DNA of 43,474 bases from Couchioplanes azureus (GTDB lineage: Bacteria; Actinomycetota; Actinomycetes; Mycobacteriales; Micromonosporaceae): positions 1,547,753-1,591,226 of the forward strand of contig NZ_BMQY01000001.1 of assembly GCF_014648355.1 (NCBI RefSeq), written 5' to 3'. Shown one piece after another: positions 34,117 to 42,213 of the stretch; position 1 is the stretch's first letter, and the number at the start of each line of letters is the position of its first letter. A program made the position numbers and the translations under genes. The notes under the pieces are model-generated. The model ran no database searches, had not been told where the DNA came from, and saw nothing but the letters and a program-made list of their open reading frames with translations.

Positions 34117-35307
34117 TCATGCTGGCCGGTGGGTGGCGGTGATGGCCAGCTCGGTCAGGGCGGCGCGGGCGTCGTCGTGGACGGGCGCGTCGCGGATGGT
34201 CCGGACGGCGTGGTTCACCCGTTGCCGGATCATCGCCTCGACCCGGGCGACGGCGCCGGTCTCCGCGATGATCTCCGCCTGCCGGGCGATCTGCTGGTCC
34301 GTCAGGTGATGCGCCGCCGGGGCGGCGCCACCGGGGTGGGACCCGCCGGAGCCGTCGGCGGGGTTGACGGCTCCGGCGGGAGTATGGGCCAGCTCGGCGA
34401 GCTGGGCGGGGGTGGCGAGCTGCCGGGCCAGCATCAGCAGCGCGGTCGGCTTTCCGGTGCGCAGGTCGTCCCCGGCGGGCTTGCCGGTCACGGCGGGATC
34501 GCCGTAGACGCCGAGCAGGTCGTCGCAGAGCTGGAACGCCTCGCCGATCGCCAGTCCGTACTGCTGGTACGCCTCGGTGACCGCGGTCGTCCCCGGCCGC
34601 GCCGGTCCGGCGAGCGCGAGCCCGAACAGCAGCGGGCGCTGCACGGTGTAGCTCGCGGTCTTGTGCCGGGCGACGACCAGCGCCCGGTCGAGTGACCACT
34701 CCTGCGGCTGCGTCTCGCCCAGCACGTCGAGGTATTGGCCGGCGACCGCCTCCACGCGCATGCGGTCGTAACATGCGCGCACCGCGAAGACGGTGGCCGT
34801 CGTCAGCGCCGCCTGGGCCAGCAACTGGTCGGCCCAGACGAGGCAGAGGTCGCCGACCAGGATCGCCGAGGTGGCGCCGAAGTGGTCGGGGTCGCCCACC
34901 CGGCCGCCCTGGCGGTGCTCGGCGGCGAACAGGCGATGTGCCGTCGGGCGGCCGCGGCGGGTGGCCGAGCCGTCCATCACGTCGTCGTGCACCAGTGCGA
35001 ACGTGTGCATGAGCTCGAGCGCGGCCAGGGCCGGCAGCACCGGGTCGATCGGCTCGCGCACGCCGACGACCCCGCGCCACCCCCAGTGCGCGAACGTCGG
35101 CCGGAGCCGCTTGCCGCCCGCGAGCACCAGGTCGCGGCTGGTGCGGGCGAACCGGCCGAGCGCCGGGTCGACGGCGTCGAGGGTGGCGATCTGGCTGCTC
35201 AGGAACTCGGCCAGGGTCCCCTCGACGGCGGTCACCACGGCGTCCGGGGTGCTCGGCTGACAGGGGATCCCGCCTCGGCGGCTTCCCACGAGGATGTCGT
35301 TGGCCAC
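34117..35307 (-). CDS. crtE: Polyprenyl diphosphate synthase (GGPP synthase type)
   Basis: A 396-residue trans-prenyltransferase making the C15-C20 diphosphate precursor. First Asp-rich motif in LMHTFALVHDDVMDGSATRRG; second motif is FQLCDDLLGVYGDP, where the last Asp of DDxxD is Gly, common in actinobacterial enzymes. GGKRLRP is present near residue 65. A Gly/His/Ala-rich insertion lies at about residues 310-335. The start is GTG 35307; a TACTGT box ends 7 nt before it on the minus strand, so the transcript is probably leaderless. First gene of crtE-crtI-idi-merR. GGPP specificity is inferred from context. Confidence 0.92.
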   Translation of the reverse strand: MANDILVGSRRGGIPCQPSTPDAVVTAVEGTLAEFLSSQIATLDAVDPALGRFARTSRDLVLAGGKRLRPTFAHWGWRGVVGVREPIDPVLPALAALELMHTFALVHDDVMDGSATRRGRPTAHRLFAAEHRQGGRVGDPDHFGATSAILVGDLCLVWADQLLAQAALTTATVFAVRACYDRMRVEAVAGQYLDVLGETQPQEWSLDRALVVARHKTASYTVQRPLLFGLALAGPARPGTTAVTEAYQQYGLAIGEAFQLCDDLLGVYGDPAVTGKPAGDDLRTGKPTALLMLARQLATPAQLAELAHTPAGAVNPADGSGGSHPGGAAPAAHHLTDQQIARQAEIIAETGAVARVEAMIRQRVNHAVRTIRDAPVHDDARAALTELAITATHRPA

Positions 35308-35373
35308 GACGAGGACAGTACCGTAGGCTACGTGTTGCGTCGATTGCTGAGTCGATTATTTCGGGGAGGTCCG
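35308..35373. promoter_or_regulatory. Divergent crtE / crtB promoter region
   Basis: 66 bp between the two starts. Leftward -10 TACTGT (35320-35315) lies 7 nt before crtE. Rightward -10 candidate TAGGCT (35324-35329) lies almost back to back with it. An 11-bp palindrome CGTAG-G-CTACG (35322-35332) overlaps the rightward box and could be an operator for the CarH-like repressor. The crtB ribosome site GGGGAGG is at 35363-35369. Confidence 0.5.
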
Positions 35374-36279
35374 GTGGACACCGATCTGGCGGCGGCCTAC
35401 GAACGCTGCCGTGAGCTGCATCGGAGCCATGGCCGCACCTATTACCTCGCCACTCGGCTGCTGCCCACCTGGAAGCGCCGGCATGTGCACGCCCTCTACG
35501 GCTTCACCCGCTACGCCGACGAGATCGTCGACAGCACCGGGGAGCTGCCGCCGGCCGAGCGCGCCGCCCGCCTGCGGGAGTGGTCGGACGGCTTCGTCGC
35601 CGGCCTGCGCGGCGAGCCGGTCGACGACCCGCTGCTGCCGGCGGTGCTGCACACGATCGCGGTCTTCGACCTGAGCGTCGACGATTTCGACGCGTTCCTC
35701 CGCAGCATGGCGATGGACCTGACCGTCACCTCGTACGCCACCTACGACGACCTCCTCGCGTACATGGAGGGTTCGGCCGCGGTCATCGGCACGATGATGT
35801 TGCCGATCCTCGGGTCGAGCGATCCGGCCGCCGCCCGGGAACCGGCCCGCCAGCTCGGGCTCGCGTTCCAGCTGACCAACTTCATCCGCGACGTCGGCGA
35901 GGATCTCGACCGCGGCCGCACCTACCTGCCGGACGCCCACCTGGCCGAGTTCGGGGTCACCCGGGACGACCTGCGGTCGGCGCGGGCCGCGGGCCGGGCG
36001 ACGCCGGCCATCAAGGCACTGATACGGGCGGAGGTGGCCCGCGCCGACGAGCACTACGCCGCGGCCGCGCCGGGCATCCCGCTGCTGCTCCCCGGCTCGC
36101 AGGCGTGCATGAGAACCGCCTTCCAGCTCTACGCCGGCATCCTCGACGAGGTGGTCGCCGCCGACTACGACGTCTTCCGCCGCCGGGCCACGGTGGCCGG
36201 CCGGCGCCGGGCCGGGGTGGCGGTGCGGTCCCTGCTGACCCGGCCGGGCAGCCCGATGCCCGCTCTGGCGCGGGCCTGA
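35374..36279 (+). CDS. crtB: Phytoene synthase
   Basis: A 301-residue squalene/phytoene synthase-family enzyme joining two GGPP to phytoene. Motifs: YYLATRLLPTWKRRHVHALYGFTRYADEIVD (first Asp-rich motif), YMEGSAAVIGTMMLPILG and LGLAFQLTNFIRDVGEDLDRGRTYLP (second Asp-rich motif). The GTG at 35374 has GGGGAGG 4 nt upstream and agrees with a transcription start near 35336. GTG 35332 would add LRRLLSRLFRGGP but lies between the -10 box and the likely transcription start. It is followed after 1 bp by the photolyase gene, with which it is cotranscribed. Confidence 0.95.
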   Translation: MDTDLAAAYERCRELHRSHGRTYYLATRLLPTWKRRHVHALYGFTRYADEIVDSTGELPPAERAARLREWSDGFVAGLRGEPVDDPLLPAVLHTIAVFDLSVDDFDAFLRSMAMDLTVTSYATYDDLLAYMEGSAAVIGTMMLPILGSSDPAAAREPARQLGLAFQLTNFIRDVGEDLDRGRTYLPDAHLAEFGVTRDDLRSARAAGRATPAIKALIRAEVARADEHYAAAAPGIPLLLPGSQACMRTAFQLYAGILDEVVAADYDVFRRRATVAGRRRAGVAVRSLLTRPGSPMPALARA

Positions 36280-36280
36280 C

Positions 36281-37615
36281 ATGCGTACGGCGATCGTGCT
36301 CTTCACCCGCGACCTGCGGGTGCACGACAACCCGGCGCTCGCCGCGGCCTGCGCCAACGCGGAACGGGTCGTGCCGCTCTTCGTGCTCGACCCGCGGCTG
36401 CAAGCGGTCTCGCCCAACCGCGCCCGATTCCTGCACCAGTGCCTGGCCGACCTGCGCGCGAGCCTGCGGTCGCGCGGCGCCGACCTGGTCGTCCGCGAGG
36501 GCGACCCGGTGGCCGAGACTGTCGGGCTCGCCCGTCAGGTGGGAGCGGACGGCATCGCACTCGCTCAGGATGTCAGCGGCTACGCCCGCCGCCGGGAACG
36601 CGGGCTGGCGCGCGAATGCGAGCGGCACCGCATCTCCCTGCGGCTCTTTCCGGGGACCACGGTGGTCCCGCCCGGCGAGATCCGTCCGGCCGGGGGCGAG
36701 GGGCACTACAAGGTCTTCTCGCCGTACTACCGCGCCTGGGGGTCGGCGAAGTGGCGCGACGAGGTGGCCACGCCGGCCCGGATCCTGCTCCCGGACGGGC
36801 TCGTCGCCGGCGAGCTGCCCGACCTGCCCGATGGAGAGTCGCCCGATGCGTCGACGGGCGGCGAGACCGAGGGGCTGCGGCGGCTGAAGGCCTGGCTGCG
36901 GCACCTGGGGCCGTACGACGATCTGCACGACGATCTGGCGGCCGACGGCACTTCGCGGCTGAGCGCGTACCTTCGCTTCGGTTGTCTCTCGCCGTTGGCC
37001 GTGGCGCACGCGGCGCGCGACGCCGACGGTGCCGGACCGGCGGCGTTCGTCCGCCAGCTCGGCTGGCGCGACTTCTACTACCAGGTCACCCACGCCTTCC
37101 CGAAGATCTCGACGGAGGCCTACCGCAAGTCCGGCGACGGGCAGTGGCGTGGCGATCAGGATGCCCTCGCGCACTGGCAGGACGGGCTCACCGGCGTTCC
37201 CGTCGTGGACGCCGGCATGCGGCAGCTGCGGGCCGAGGGTTGGATGCACAACCGGGCCCGGCTGATCACCGCCTCGTTCCTGACCAAGCATCTCGGCCTC
37301 GACTGGCGCGACGGCGTGAAGTGGTTCTTCCGCTGGCTCGACGACGGCGATGTCGCCAGCAACTCGGGCAACTGGCAGTGGGTCGCCGGCACCGGCAACG
37401 ACACGAAGCCCTATCGGCGCTTCAACCCGGTCCGGCAGGCCGAGCGCTTCGACCCTGACGGCGTGTACGTTCGTCGTTACGTGCCGGAGTTAGCCTCGAT
37501 TCCGGGCAAGGCCGTACACCAGCCCTGGCGCCTGCCGGATACGGTGCGGGCACGGCTCGACTATCCGGAGCCGCTCGAGTCGCACCGCGACGAGGCGGTC
37601 TGGTTGCGGCCATGA
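36281..37615 (+). CDS. phr: Deoxyribodipyrimidine photolyase (CPD class I)
   Basis: A 444-residue FAD enzyme that repairs UV-induced pyrimidine dimers with blue light. N-terminal antenna domain from TAIVLFTRDLRVHDNPAL; FAD/DNA domain with LRFGCLSPLAVAHAAR, QLGWRDFYYQV, GVPVVDAGMRQLRAEGWMHNRARLITASFLTKHL and NWQWVAGTGNDTKPYRRFNP. It is coupled to crtB, so photoprotection (carotenoid) and photorepair are expressed together, probably under light control. The antenna chromophore cannot be read from sequence. Confidence 0.95.
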   Translation: MRTAIVLFTRDLRVHDNPALAAACANAERVVPLFVLDPRLQAVSPNRARFLHQCLADLRASLRSRGADLVVREGDPVAETVGLARQVGADGIALAQDVSGYARRRERGLARECERHRISLRLFPGTTVVPPGEIRPAGGEGHYKVFSPYYRAWGSAKWRDEVATPARILLPDGLVAGELPDLPDGESPDASTGGETEGLRRLKAWLRHLGPYDDLHDDLAADGTSRLSAYLRFGCLSPLAVAHAARDADGAGPAAFVRQLGWRDFYYQVTHAFPKISTEAYRKSGDGQWRGDQDALAHWQDGLTGVPVVDAGMRQLRAEGWMHNRARLITASFLTKHLGLDWRDGVKWFFRWLDDGDVASNSGNWQWVAGTGNDTKPYRRFNPVRQAERFDPDGVYVRRYVPELASIPGKAVHQPWRLPDTVRARLDYPEPLESHRDEAVWLRP

Positions 37616-37644
37616 GGGTTTCCGCCCGGCGTGCCGGACGGAAA

Positions 37645-37695
37645 GCGGGTCCTGCCGACCCGTTGCGTTCGTCCGTTAGAGCCGGCAGGACCCGC
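37645..37695. terminator. Terminator between photolyase and the convergent gene
   Basis: Perfect 12-bp stem GCGGGTCCTGCC / GGCAGGACCCGC with a 27-nt loop, lying between the two convergent stops (37615 and 37728). No T-run. Confidence 0.65.
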
Positions 37696-37727
37696 GACAA
37701 CCTGCCCACCGGGGCGCCGGCGAAACC

Positions 37728-38588
37728 TCAGTCCGGCAGCGCCCGCCACGTGCCGTAACGGTGCACCGCGATGCCGGCGAAGGCCGCCGTCGTGCGCGTC
37801 GCCGCGTCCACTTCGGCCAGTTCCTCCTGCAGCCGGGTCGCGCCCTCCTCGGCGAAGGTGCAGTGCGGGCAGTCCGCCAGCGGCACCGTCTCCGCGCCGA
37901 GCCGCACCCGCTTGCCCGCCGCCTTGCCGCGGGCCAGCCAGTCCTGGCTGATCCCGAGGATGGAGTTCGGGCCCGTGCCGGTGTCGCGGTAGCTCATGAC
38001 CGTCACGGCGCCGACCCGCCGCAGCACCTCGTCGGCGAAGTTCTTGCGTCCGATCCGGTACTCGCCGTACCAGAACGGCACGTCCGCTTCCAGGGGGAGC
38101 GTGCTGCCGACGCGGAGCTTGTCCAGCAGGTCGAGGAAGGCGGTCTGCGTGCCGACCAGGTTCGTCGTCCACCCCGGGAGCAGGTACGGCTCGACGTCGA
38201 GGTGGATTCCGGAGAAGACGCCCGTGGCGACGACCGTACGCTGCCAGCGGAGCGCGGCCGCGTGGTCGGCGACCCAGGCGGGGTCTCCGCCGAGCGCGCG
38301 CAGCTTGATGTTCAGCGGCGTGGCCCGAGCCTTCATCTCCTGGATCCGGGCCAGGTCACCGTTGGTCAGCACGGCCGGCGAGACGTGGACGAAGATCTCC
38401 GAGACGTTCTTCTGGTACGCCCAGTCGACGACCTCGGCGGCCGGGGGGTCGCCCCAGAGCCACATGGCCCGGGTGCCGGCCGGCGCGGGAGTGAGCCCGG
38501 CGCTGCCCGCGGACGAAGCCGCGGGCAGCGCCAAGGCGGCGGCCACGAGGATGCCGGACACCAGCCCTGCCCGCCATCGCCCCCTCAT
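37728..38588 (-). CDS. Secreted hypothetical protein, TIM-barrel hydrolase-like
   Basis: A 286-residue secreted protein with signal peptide (about 1-27, ALALPAASSAG). The mature part has alternating strands and helices like a TIM barrel: AMWLWGDPPAAEVVDWAYQKNVSEIFVHVSPAV, IKLRALGGDPAWVADH, GIHLDVEPYLLPGW, VTVMSYRDTGTG, VRLGAETVP. The LDVEPY segment at a strand end resembles the acidic position of glycoside-hydrolase-like proteins, but no specific family can be assigned. Two Cys (DCPHC) near the end form a CxxC. Not in an obvious operon. Confidence 0.68.
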   Translation of the reverse strand: MRGRWRAGLVSGILVAAALALPAASSAGSAGLTPAPAGTRAMWLWGDPPAAEVVDWAYQKNVSEIFVHVSPAVLTNGDLARIQEMKARATPLNIKLRALGGDPAWVADHAAALRWQRTVVATGVFSGIHLDVEPYLLPGWTTNLVGTQTAFLDLLDKLRVGSTLPLEADVPFWYGEYRIGRKNFADEVLRRVGAVTVMSYRDTGTGPNSILGISQDWLARGKAAGKRVRLGAETVPLADCPHCTFAEEGATRLQEELAEVDAATRTTAAFAGIAVHRYGTWRALPD

Positions 38589-38656
38589 GACCGCCCCCTA
38601 CTCGGTGTTCCTCTTCCGCGGGGGTTCAGAATCGGACGCGGCCGGGGCCAGCTGAG

Positions 38657-39739
38657 CTAATCCACCGACGAGATCGCGGCGTCGATCGCGGTGACCCGGT
38701 CGAAGTCGCCGAGCCGCCGCGTGACGTACGCGATGGCGTGCCCCCGGGCCGGGTCCGCCCAGCCGGCGTTGCCGCCGAGGCCGCCCATGCCCCAGGTGCC
38801 GTCGCTCTCCCGTTGCACACCCAGCCCCCATGTGGTCTCGGCGCCGATGAAGTGGTCGAAGCCGGTGAACTGGGCCCTGGTCATCTCGTCCACCGACGCG
38901 CGGCTGAGCAGCCGGTGCCCGTCGAGCTCACCGCCGTTCAGCAGCCCGGCGTAGAAGCGGGCCACCGCCTCGGCGGTCGCGTGCAGGTTCACCGCCGGCA
39001 CGACCGCGCGGCGCCACGCCTCGCCGTTGACCACGGCCGGTTCCCGCGAGCCACCGGGGTTCGCCAGCGCCCGGGCGCGCACCGAGCCCGGCTCCATGCG
39101 CTCCGGCCAGCCGGGGCCGCCGTACTCCAGGTCGGCGCACCGGTCGAGGTCCGCGGCGGCCACGCCGAACGCGAGGTCGAGCCGCCACGGCCCGGCGATC
39201 TCCTCGGCGACGAAGGCACCCGGTGCGCGGCCGGTGATGCGCCGCACGATCTCACCCAGCAGGTGCCCGTAGGTGAGTGCGTGCTCGGCCGCGACGGTGC
39301 CGGGGGGCCACTCCGGGCTGGCGGCCGCCAGATCGCCGCAGAGCAGGTCCCAGTCGCTCCACGCCCCCGGTCCTCGCGGCACCGGGAAGACCGCCAGGCC
39401 GGAGGTGTGCGTCAGCACCTGCCGTACGGAAGCGCCGGTCCGGAACTGCGGCCAGTGCCGCGCCACCGGATCGTCGAGATCGAGCAGCCCCCGCTCGGCC
39501 AGCAGGAGCACCGCGGCGGCGATGACGGGCTTGCCCACCGAGTAGACGTTGACCAGCGTCCGCGCATCCCACCGCCGGGTGCGCCCGGGATCGCGCCAGC
39601 CCTCCCGCAGGTCCACCACCACGGTGTCGCCGCGCAGCACGCACAACGCCGAACCGCCGCTCGCATGCTGGGCGAACGCCTCCCGTACGGGCTCGTAGCC
39701 GGGGGCCACCCATCCCGTTGTCCACAGCTCTTCAGGCAC
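38657..39739 (-). CDS. Beta-lactamase-family serine hydrolase
   Basis: A 360-residue serine hydrolase of the class C beta-lactamase/esterase superfamily. SxxK nucleophile in VYSVGKPVIAAAVLLL; second motif YGH in LTYGHLLGEIV in place of Tyr-x-Asn; HTSGLAVF loop; C-terminal GLGGNAGWADPA at the place of the KTG/HxG box. No signal peptide, so it is probably an intracellular esterase or peptidase rather than a resistance enzyme. GTG 39739 is chosen because a TACGGT box ends 7 nt upstream (leaderless); GTG 39748 is the alternative. Confidence 0.85.
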   Translation of the reverse strand: MPEELWTTGWVAPGYEPVREAFAQHASGGSALCVLRGDTVVVDLREGWRDPGRTRRWDARTLVNVYSVGKPVIAAAVLLLAERGLLDLDDPVARHWPQFRTGASVRQVLTHTSGLAVFPVPRGPGAWSDWDLLCGDLAAASPEWPPGTVAAEHALTYGHLLGEIVRRITGRAPGAFVAEEIAGPWRLDLAFGVAAADLDRCADLEYGGPGWPERMEPGSVRARALANPGGSREPAVVNGEAWRRAVVPAVNLHATAEAVARFYAGLLNGGELDGHRLLSRASVDEMTRAQFTGFDHFIGAETTWGLGVQRESDGTWGMGGLGGNAGWADPARGHAIAYVTRRLGDFDRVTAIDAAISSVD

Positions 39740-39778
39740 GTCGCGCACCGTACCCGCGATCGGTGGAAAGCTGGCCCC

Positions 39779-41140
39779 ATGGGTGAAGCGGAGCAGGTCG
39801 ACATCGTCGTCATCGGTCTCGGCGTCGGCGGCGAGGAGGCCGCCGGCCGGCTCGCCGAGGCCGGGCTCTCGGTGGTCGGCATCGAGCACACACTCGTGGG
39901 CGGCGAGTGTCCCTACTGGGGATGCATCCCGACCAAGATGATGACCCGCGCCGGCCACGCGCTCGCCGAGGCCCGGCGGGTCCCGGGTCTCGCCGGCACC
40001 GCGCAGGTCCGGCCGGACTGGGCGCCGGTCGCCCGCCGGATCCGCGAGGAGGCGACCGACACGTGGGACGACAAGGTCGCCGTCGATCGCTTCACCGGCA
40101 AGGGCGGGCGGTTCGTCCGCGGCCGCGCCGCGATCGCCGGTCCCGGCCGGGTCCGCGTCGGTGACCAGGAGTTCCACGCCCGCCGGGGCATCGTGGTCGC
40201 GACCGGCACCGCGGCGGTCATCCCACCGATCGCCGGGCTGGCCGGCACGCCCTTCTGGACGAACCGCGAGGCCGTCGAGGCCGAGACCCTGCCCACCACC
40301 CTGCCGGTCCTCGGCGGCGGCGCGATCGGCGTCGAGCTGGCGCAGGCCATGGCCCGGTTCGGCGTGCACGTCACGATCATCGAGGGCAGCGACCGCCTCC
40401 TGGCGATGGAGGAGCCGGAGAGCTCCGAGACGGTGGCCGCCGCCCTCGCCGAGGACCACATCACGATCCGCACCGGCGTACGAGCACAGCACGTCGACCA
40501 CTCCGGCGACCTGTTCTCGCTCACCCTCTCCGACGGGTCGACGGTCACCGGCGAGCGCCTGCTCGTCGCCACCGGCCGGGCCGCCCGACTCGACGGCCTG
40601 GGCCTGGACACCGTGGGGGCCGACCCGTCGGCCCGCTTCCTCACCACCGACGAGTGGATGCGCGCGGGCGACAAGATCTGGGCCGTCGGCGACGTGACCG
40701 GCAACGGCGCCTTCACCCACATGGCGATGTACGAGGCGGACGTCGCCGTCCGCGACATCCTCGGCCAGGGCGGCCCGCCGGCGGACTACCGCGCCCGGCC
40801 GCGGGTGACCTTCACCGATCCGGAGATCGGTGCGGTCGGGCTGACCGAGAGGCAGGCGCGGGAGGCGGGCATCGACGTCGCGGTCGGCCACTCCAGCCTG
40901 CCGTCGTCGTCGCGCGGCTTCATCCACGGCCCGGGCAACGCGGGGTTCGTCAAACTCGTCGCCGACCGGTCCCGCGGCGTCCTCGTCGGTGCCACCAGCG
41001 CCGGACCGTGCGGCGGCGAGGTGCTGGGCGCGCTGTCGGTGGCGGTCACGGCGGCGGTGCCGATCGCCGCCCTGCGTGCCACCATCTGGGCCTACCCGAC
41101 GTTCCACCGGGCGATCGGCGACGCGATGCGGCAGCTCTAG
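39779..41140 (+). CDS. FAD-dependent pyridine nucleotide-disulfide oxidoreductase
   Basis: A 453-residue enzyme of the dihydrolipoamide dehydrogenase/mercuric reductase class. FAD motif IVVIGLGVGGEEAAGRLAEAG; redox-active Cys pair in GGECPYWGCIPTK (CxxxxC); NAD(P) motif VLGGGAIGVELAQAMARFG; second FAD motif KIWAVGDVTG. The C-terminal interface has AYPTFHRAIGD where lipoamide dehydrogenases have HPTxxE, so the catalytic His is Tyr and the Glu is missing. This argues against a lipoamide or glutathione substrate and resembles MerA-like or uncharacterised actinobacterial reductases. No mercury genes are nearby. Substrate unknown. Confidence 0.88.
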   Translation: MGEAEQVDIVVIGLGVGGEEAAGRLAEAGLSVVGIEHTLVGGECPYWGCIPTKMMTRAGHALAEARRVPGLAGTAQVRPDWAPVARRIREEATDTWDDKVAVDRFTGKGGRFVRGRAAIAGPGRVRVGDQEFHARRGIVVATGTAAVIPPIAGLAGTPFWTNREAVEAETLPTTLPVLGGGAIGVELAQAMARFGVHVTIIEGSDRLLAMEEPESSETVAAALAEDHITIRTGVRAQHVDHSGDLFSLTLSDGSTVTGERLLVATGRAARLDGLGLDTVGADPSARFLTTDEWMRAGDKIWAVGDVTGNGAFTHMAMYEADVAVRDILGQGGPPADYRARPRVTFTDPEIGAVGLTERQAREAGIDVAVGHSSLPSSSRGFIHGPGNAGFVKLVADRSRGVLVGATSAGPCGGEVLGALSVAVTAAVPIAALRATIWAYPTFHRAIGDAMRQL

Positions 41141-41160
41141 GACCCGGTGGGCCGGACGGT

Positions 41161-42018
41161 TCAGTGCTCGCCATGCCGCACCAGCATGCGCAGGGCCGGG
41201 ACGTCGGCGGCGCCCGCCAGGGTCAGCGTCCGCTCGACCGCCTCGGTGCACACCACCACCATCCGGCGCCGGCTCGGCAGGCTGGCCGCCGTCCGCAGGA
41301 TGACCGCGGCGGCGCCCGCGTCGAGCAGGCGCAGCTGGTTCAGGTTGAGATGGACGTCCGGATCCAGCCGGACGGCCTCGGCCAGGGCGTCGCTGAGGGC
41401 GTCCGCGCGGGTGTGGTCGAGCTCGCCCGCCACCCGTACGCCCGGCGGCACGTGCTGGCGGCAGATCCGCAGCACCGGGTCCTCGTGATAGACCGTGGCC
41501 GCCACCGTACGCGGATGGACCCGGGACGCGTATCCCAGCGTGACCGGGTCGAAGCTCTCGCGGTCGTACTCGCAGATGGCCGTGAGCCGGCCGTCCTGGA
41601 AGAGCCGTCCCACCTCGGACTCGAACACGAGCAGCTGCTCCGCGTTCGCCTGCGGGCGCGCCGCCCAGCACATGTCCGCCGTGATCCGCAGCCCCCGGCG
41701 GCCGTCGGCCAGAGCCTGCCGGAGCTCGCGGGCGAGCAGCTCGACCATGCTCGTCGCGGCCGGCGCGGCGGCATCGCCCCAGAGCCGGTCGCCGGGCGCC
41801 ACGCGTACGTCCGCTCCCGCGTCGAGGCCGCGGTGCAGCAGGTCGGCGCGGAGGTCGTCGGCGCTCACCGCGGTCGTGAAGCAGATGACGCGGTCGCCCA
41901 GGTCCTGGCCCGCGGCGACGAACGCGGCCAGGATGTCGAGCCGCTCCTCGGGGTCGGAGAACGTCAGGCAGGCATGGTCGCCGGGCTGAAGCCGGTCCAC
42001 CGGTGTCGTGCGGGCCAT
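41161..42018 (-). CDS. MEDS-domain sensor protein with C-terminal STAS domain
   Basis: A 285-residue soluble protein. The N-terminal about 165 residues match the MEDS (DcmR-like sensory) domain: PGDHACLTFSDPEERLDILAAFVAAGQDLGDRVICFTT, ITADMCWAARPQANAEQLLVFESEVGRLF and AICEYDRESF. The C-terminal about 100 residues form a STAS domain (VAGELDHTRADALSDALAEAV, LNLNQLRLLDAGAAAVIL). The usual phosphorylatable Ser/Thr after the Leu-Asp is absent (LLDAGA). MEDS-STAS proteins are common in actinobacteria and likely feed sigma-factor control. GGGAGGA lies about 4 nt before the ATG. Convergent with the reductase. Confidence 0.85.
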   Translation of the reverse strand: MARTTPVDRLQPGDHACLTFSDPEERLDILAAFVAAGQDLGDRVICFTTAVSADDLRADLLHRGLDAGADVRVAPGDRLWGDAAAPAATSMVELLARELRQALADGRRGLRITADMCWAARPQANAEQLLVFESEVGRLFQDGRLTAICEYDRESFDPVTLGYASRVHPRTVAATVYHEDPVLRICRQHVPPGVRVAGELDHTRADALSDALAEAVRLDPDVHLNLNQLRLLDAGAAAVILRTAASLPSRRRMVVVCTEAVERTLTLAGAADVPALRMLVRHGEH

Positions 42019-42081
42019 GTGTCCTCCCATCTCGGACTCCCTACGTACCCGGAGCTCCGGCCCGCATGCTCGCCGGGCGGT

Positions 42082-42175
42082 GTGCGGATCGCTGTGTCCC
42101 GTCCTCGTCGGGGTGATGTGCGGATCGGCGTGGCCGGTCCTCGTCGGGGTGGTGTGCGGATCGGCGTGGCGCATC
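42082..42175. repeat. 36-bp tandem repeat, 2.6 copies
   Basis: Units start at 42082, 42118 and 42154, each beginning GTGCGGATCGGCGTGGC (first copy varied) with a centre TCCTCGTCGGGGTG. It lies between the divergent MEDS and Rieske genes and could hold multiple operator or promoter copies. Confidence 0.8.
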
Positions 42176-42213
42176 GAGGAATGGCCGCGCCCCGCGCGGG
42201 GTAACACCCTGGC

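Noticed and set aside
34321..34400. Possible disruption of crtE by a Gly/His-rich insertion
   Set aside because: The insertion is in frame, and both Asp-rich motifs and the C-terminal helices remain intact.
37728..38588. Assignment of the secreted protein to a named glycoside hydrolase family
   Set aside because: Only a loose TIM-barrel pattern and a single LDVEPY motif are visible; no family signature is convincing.
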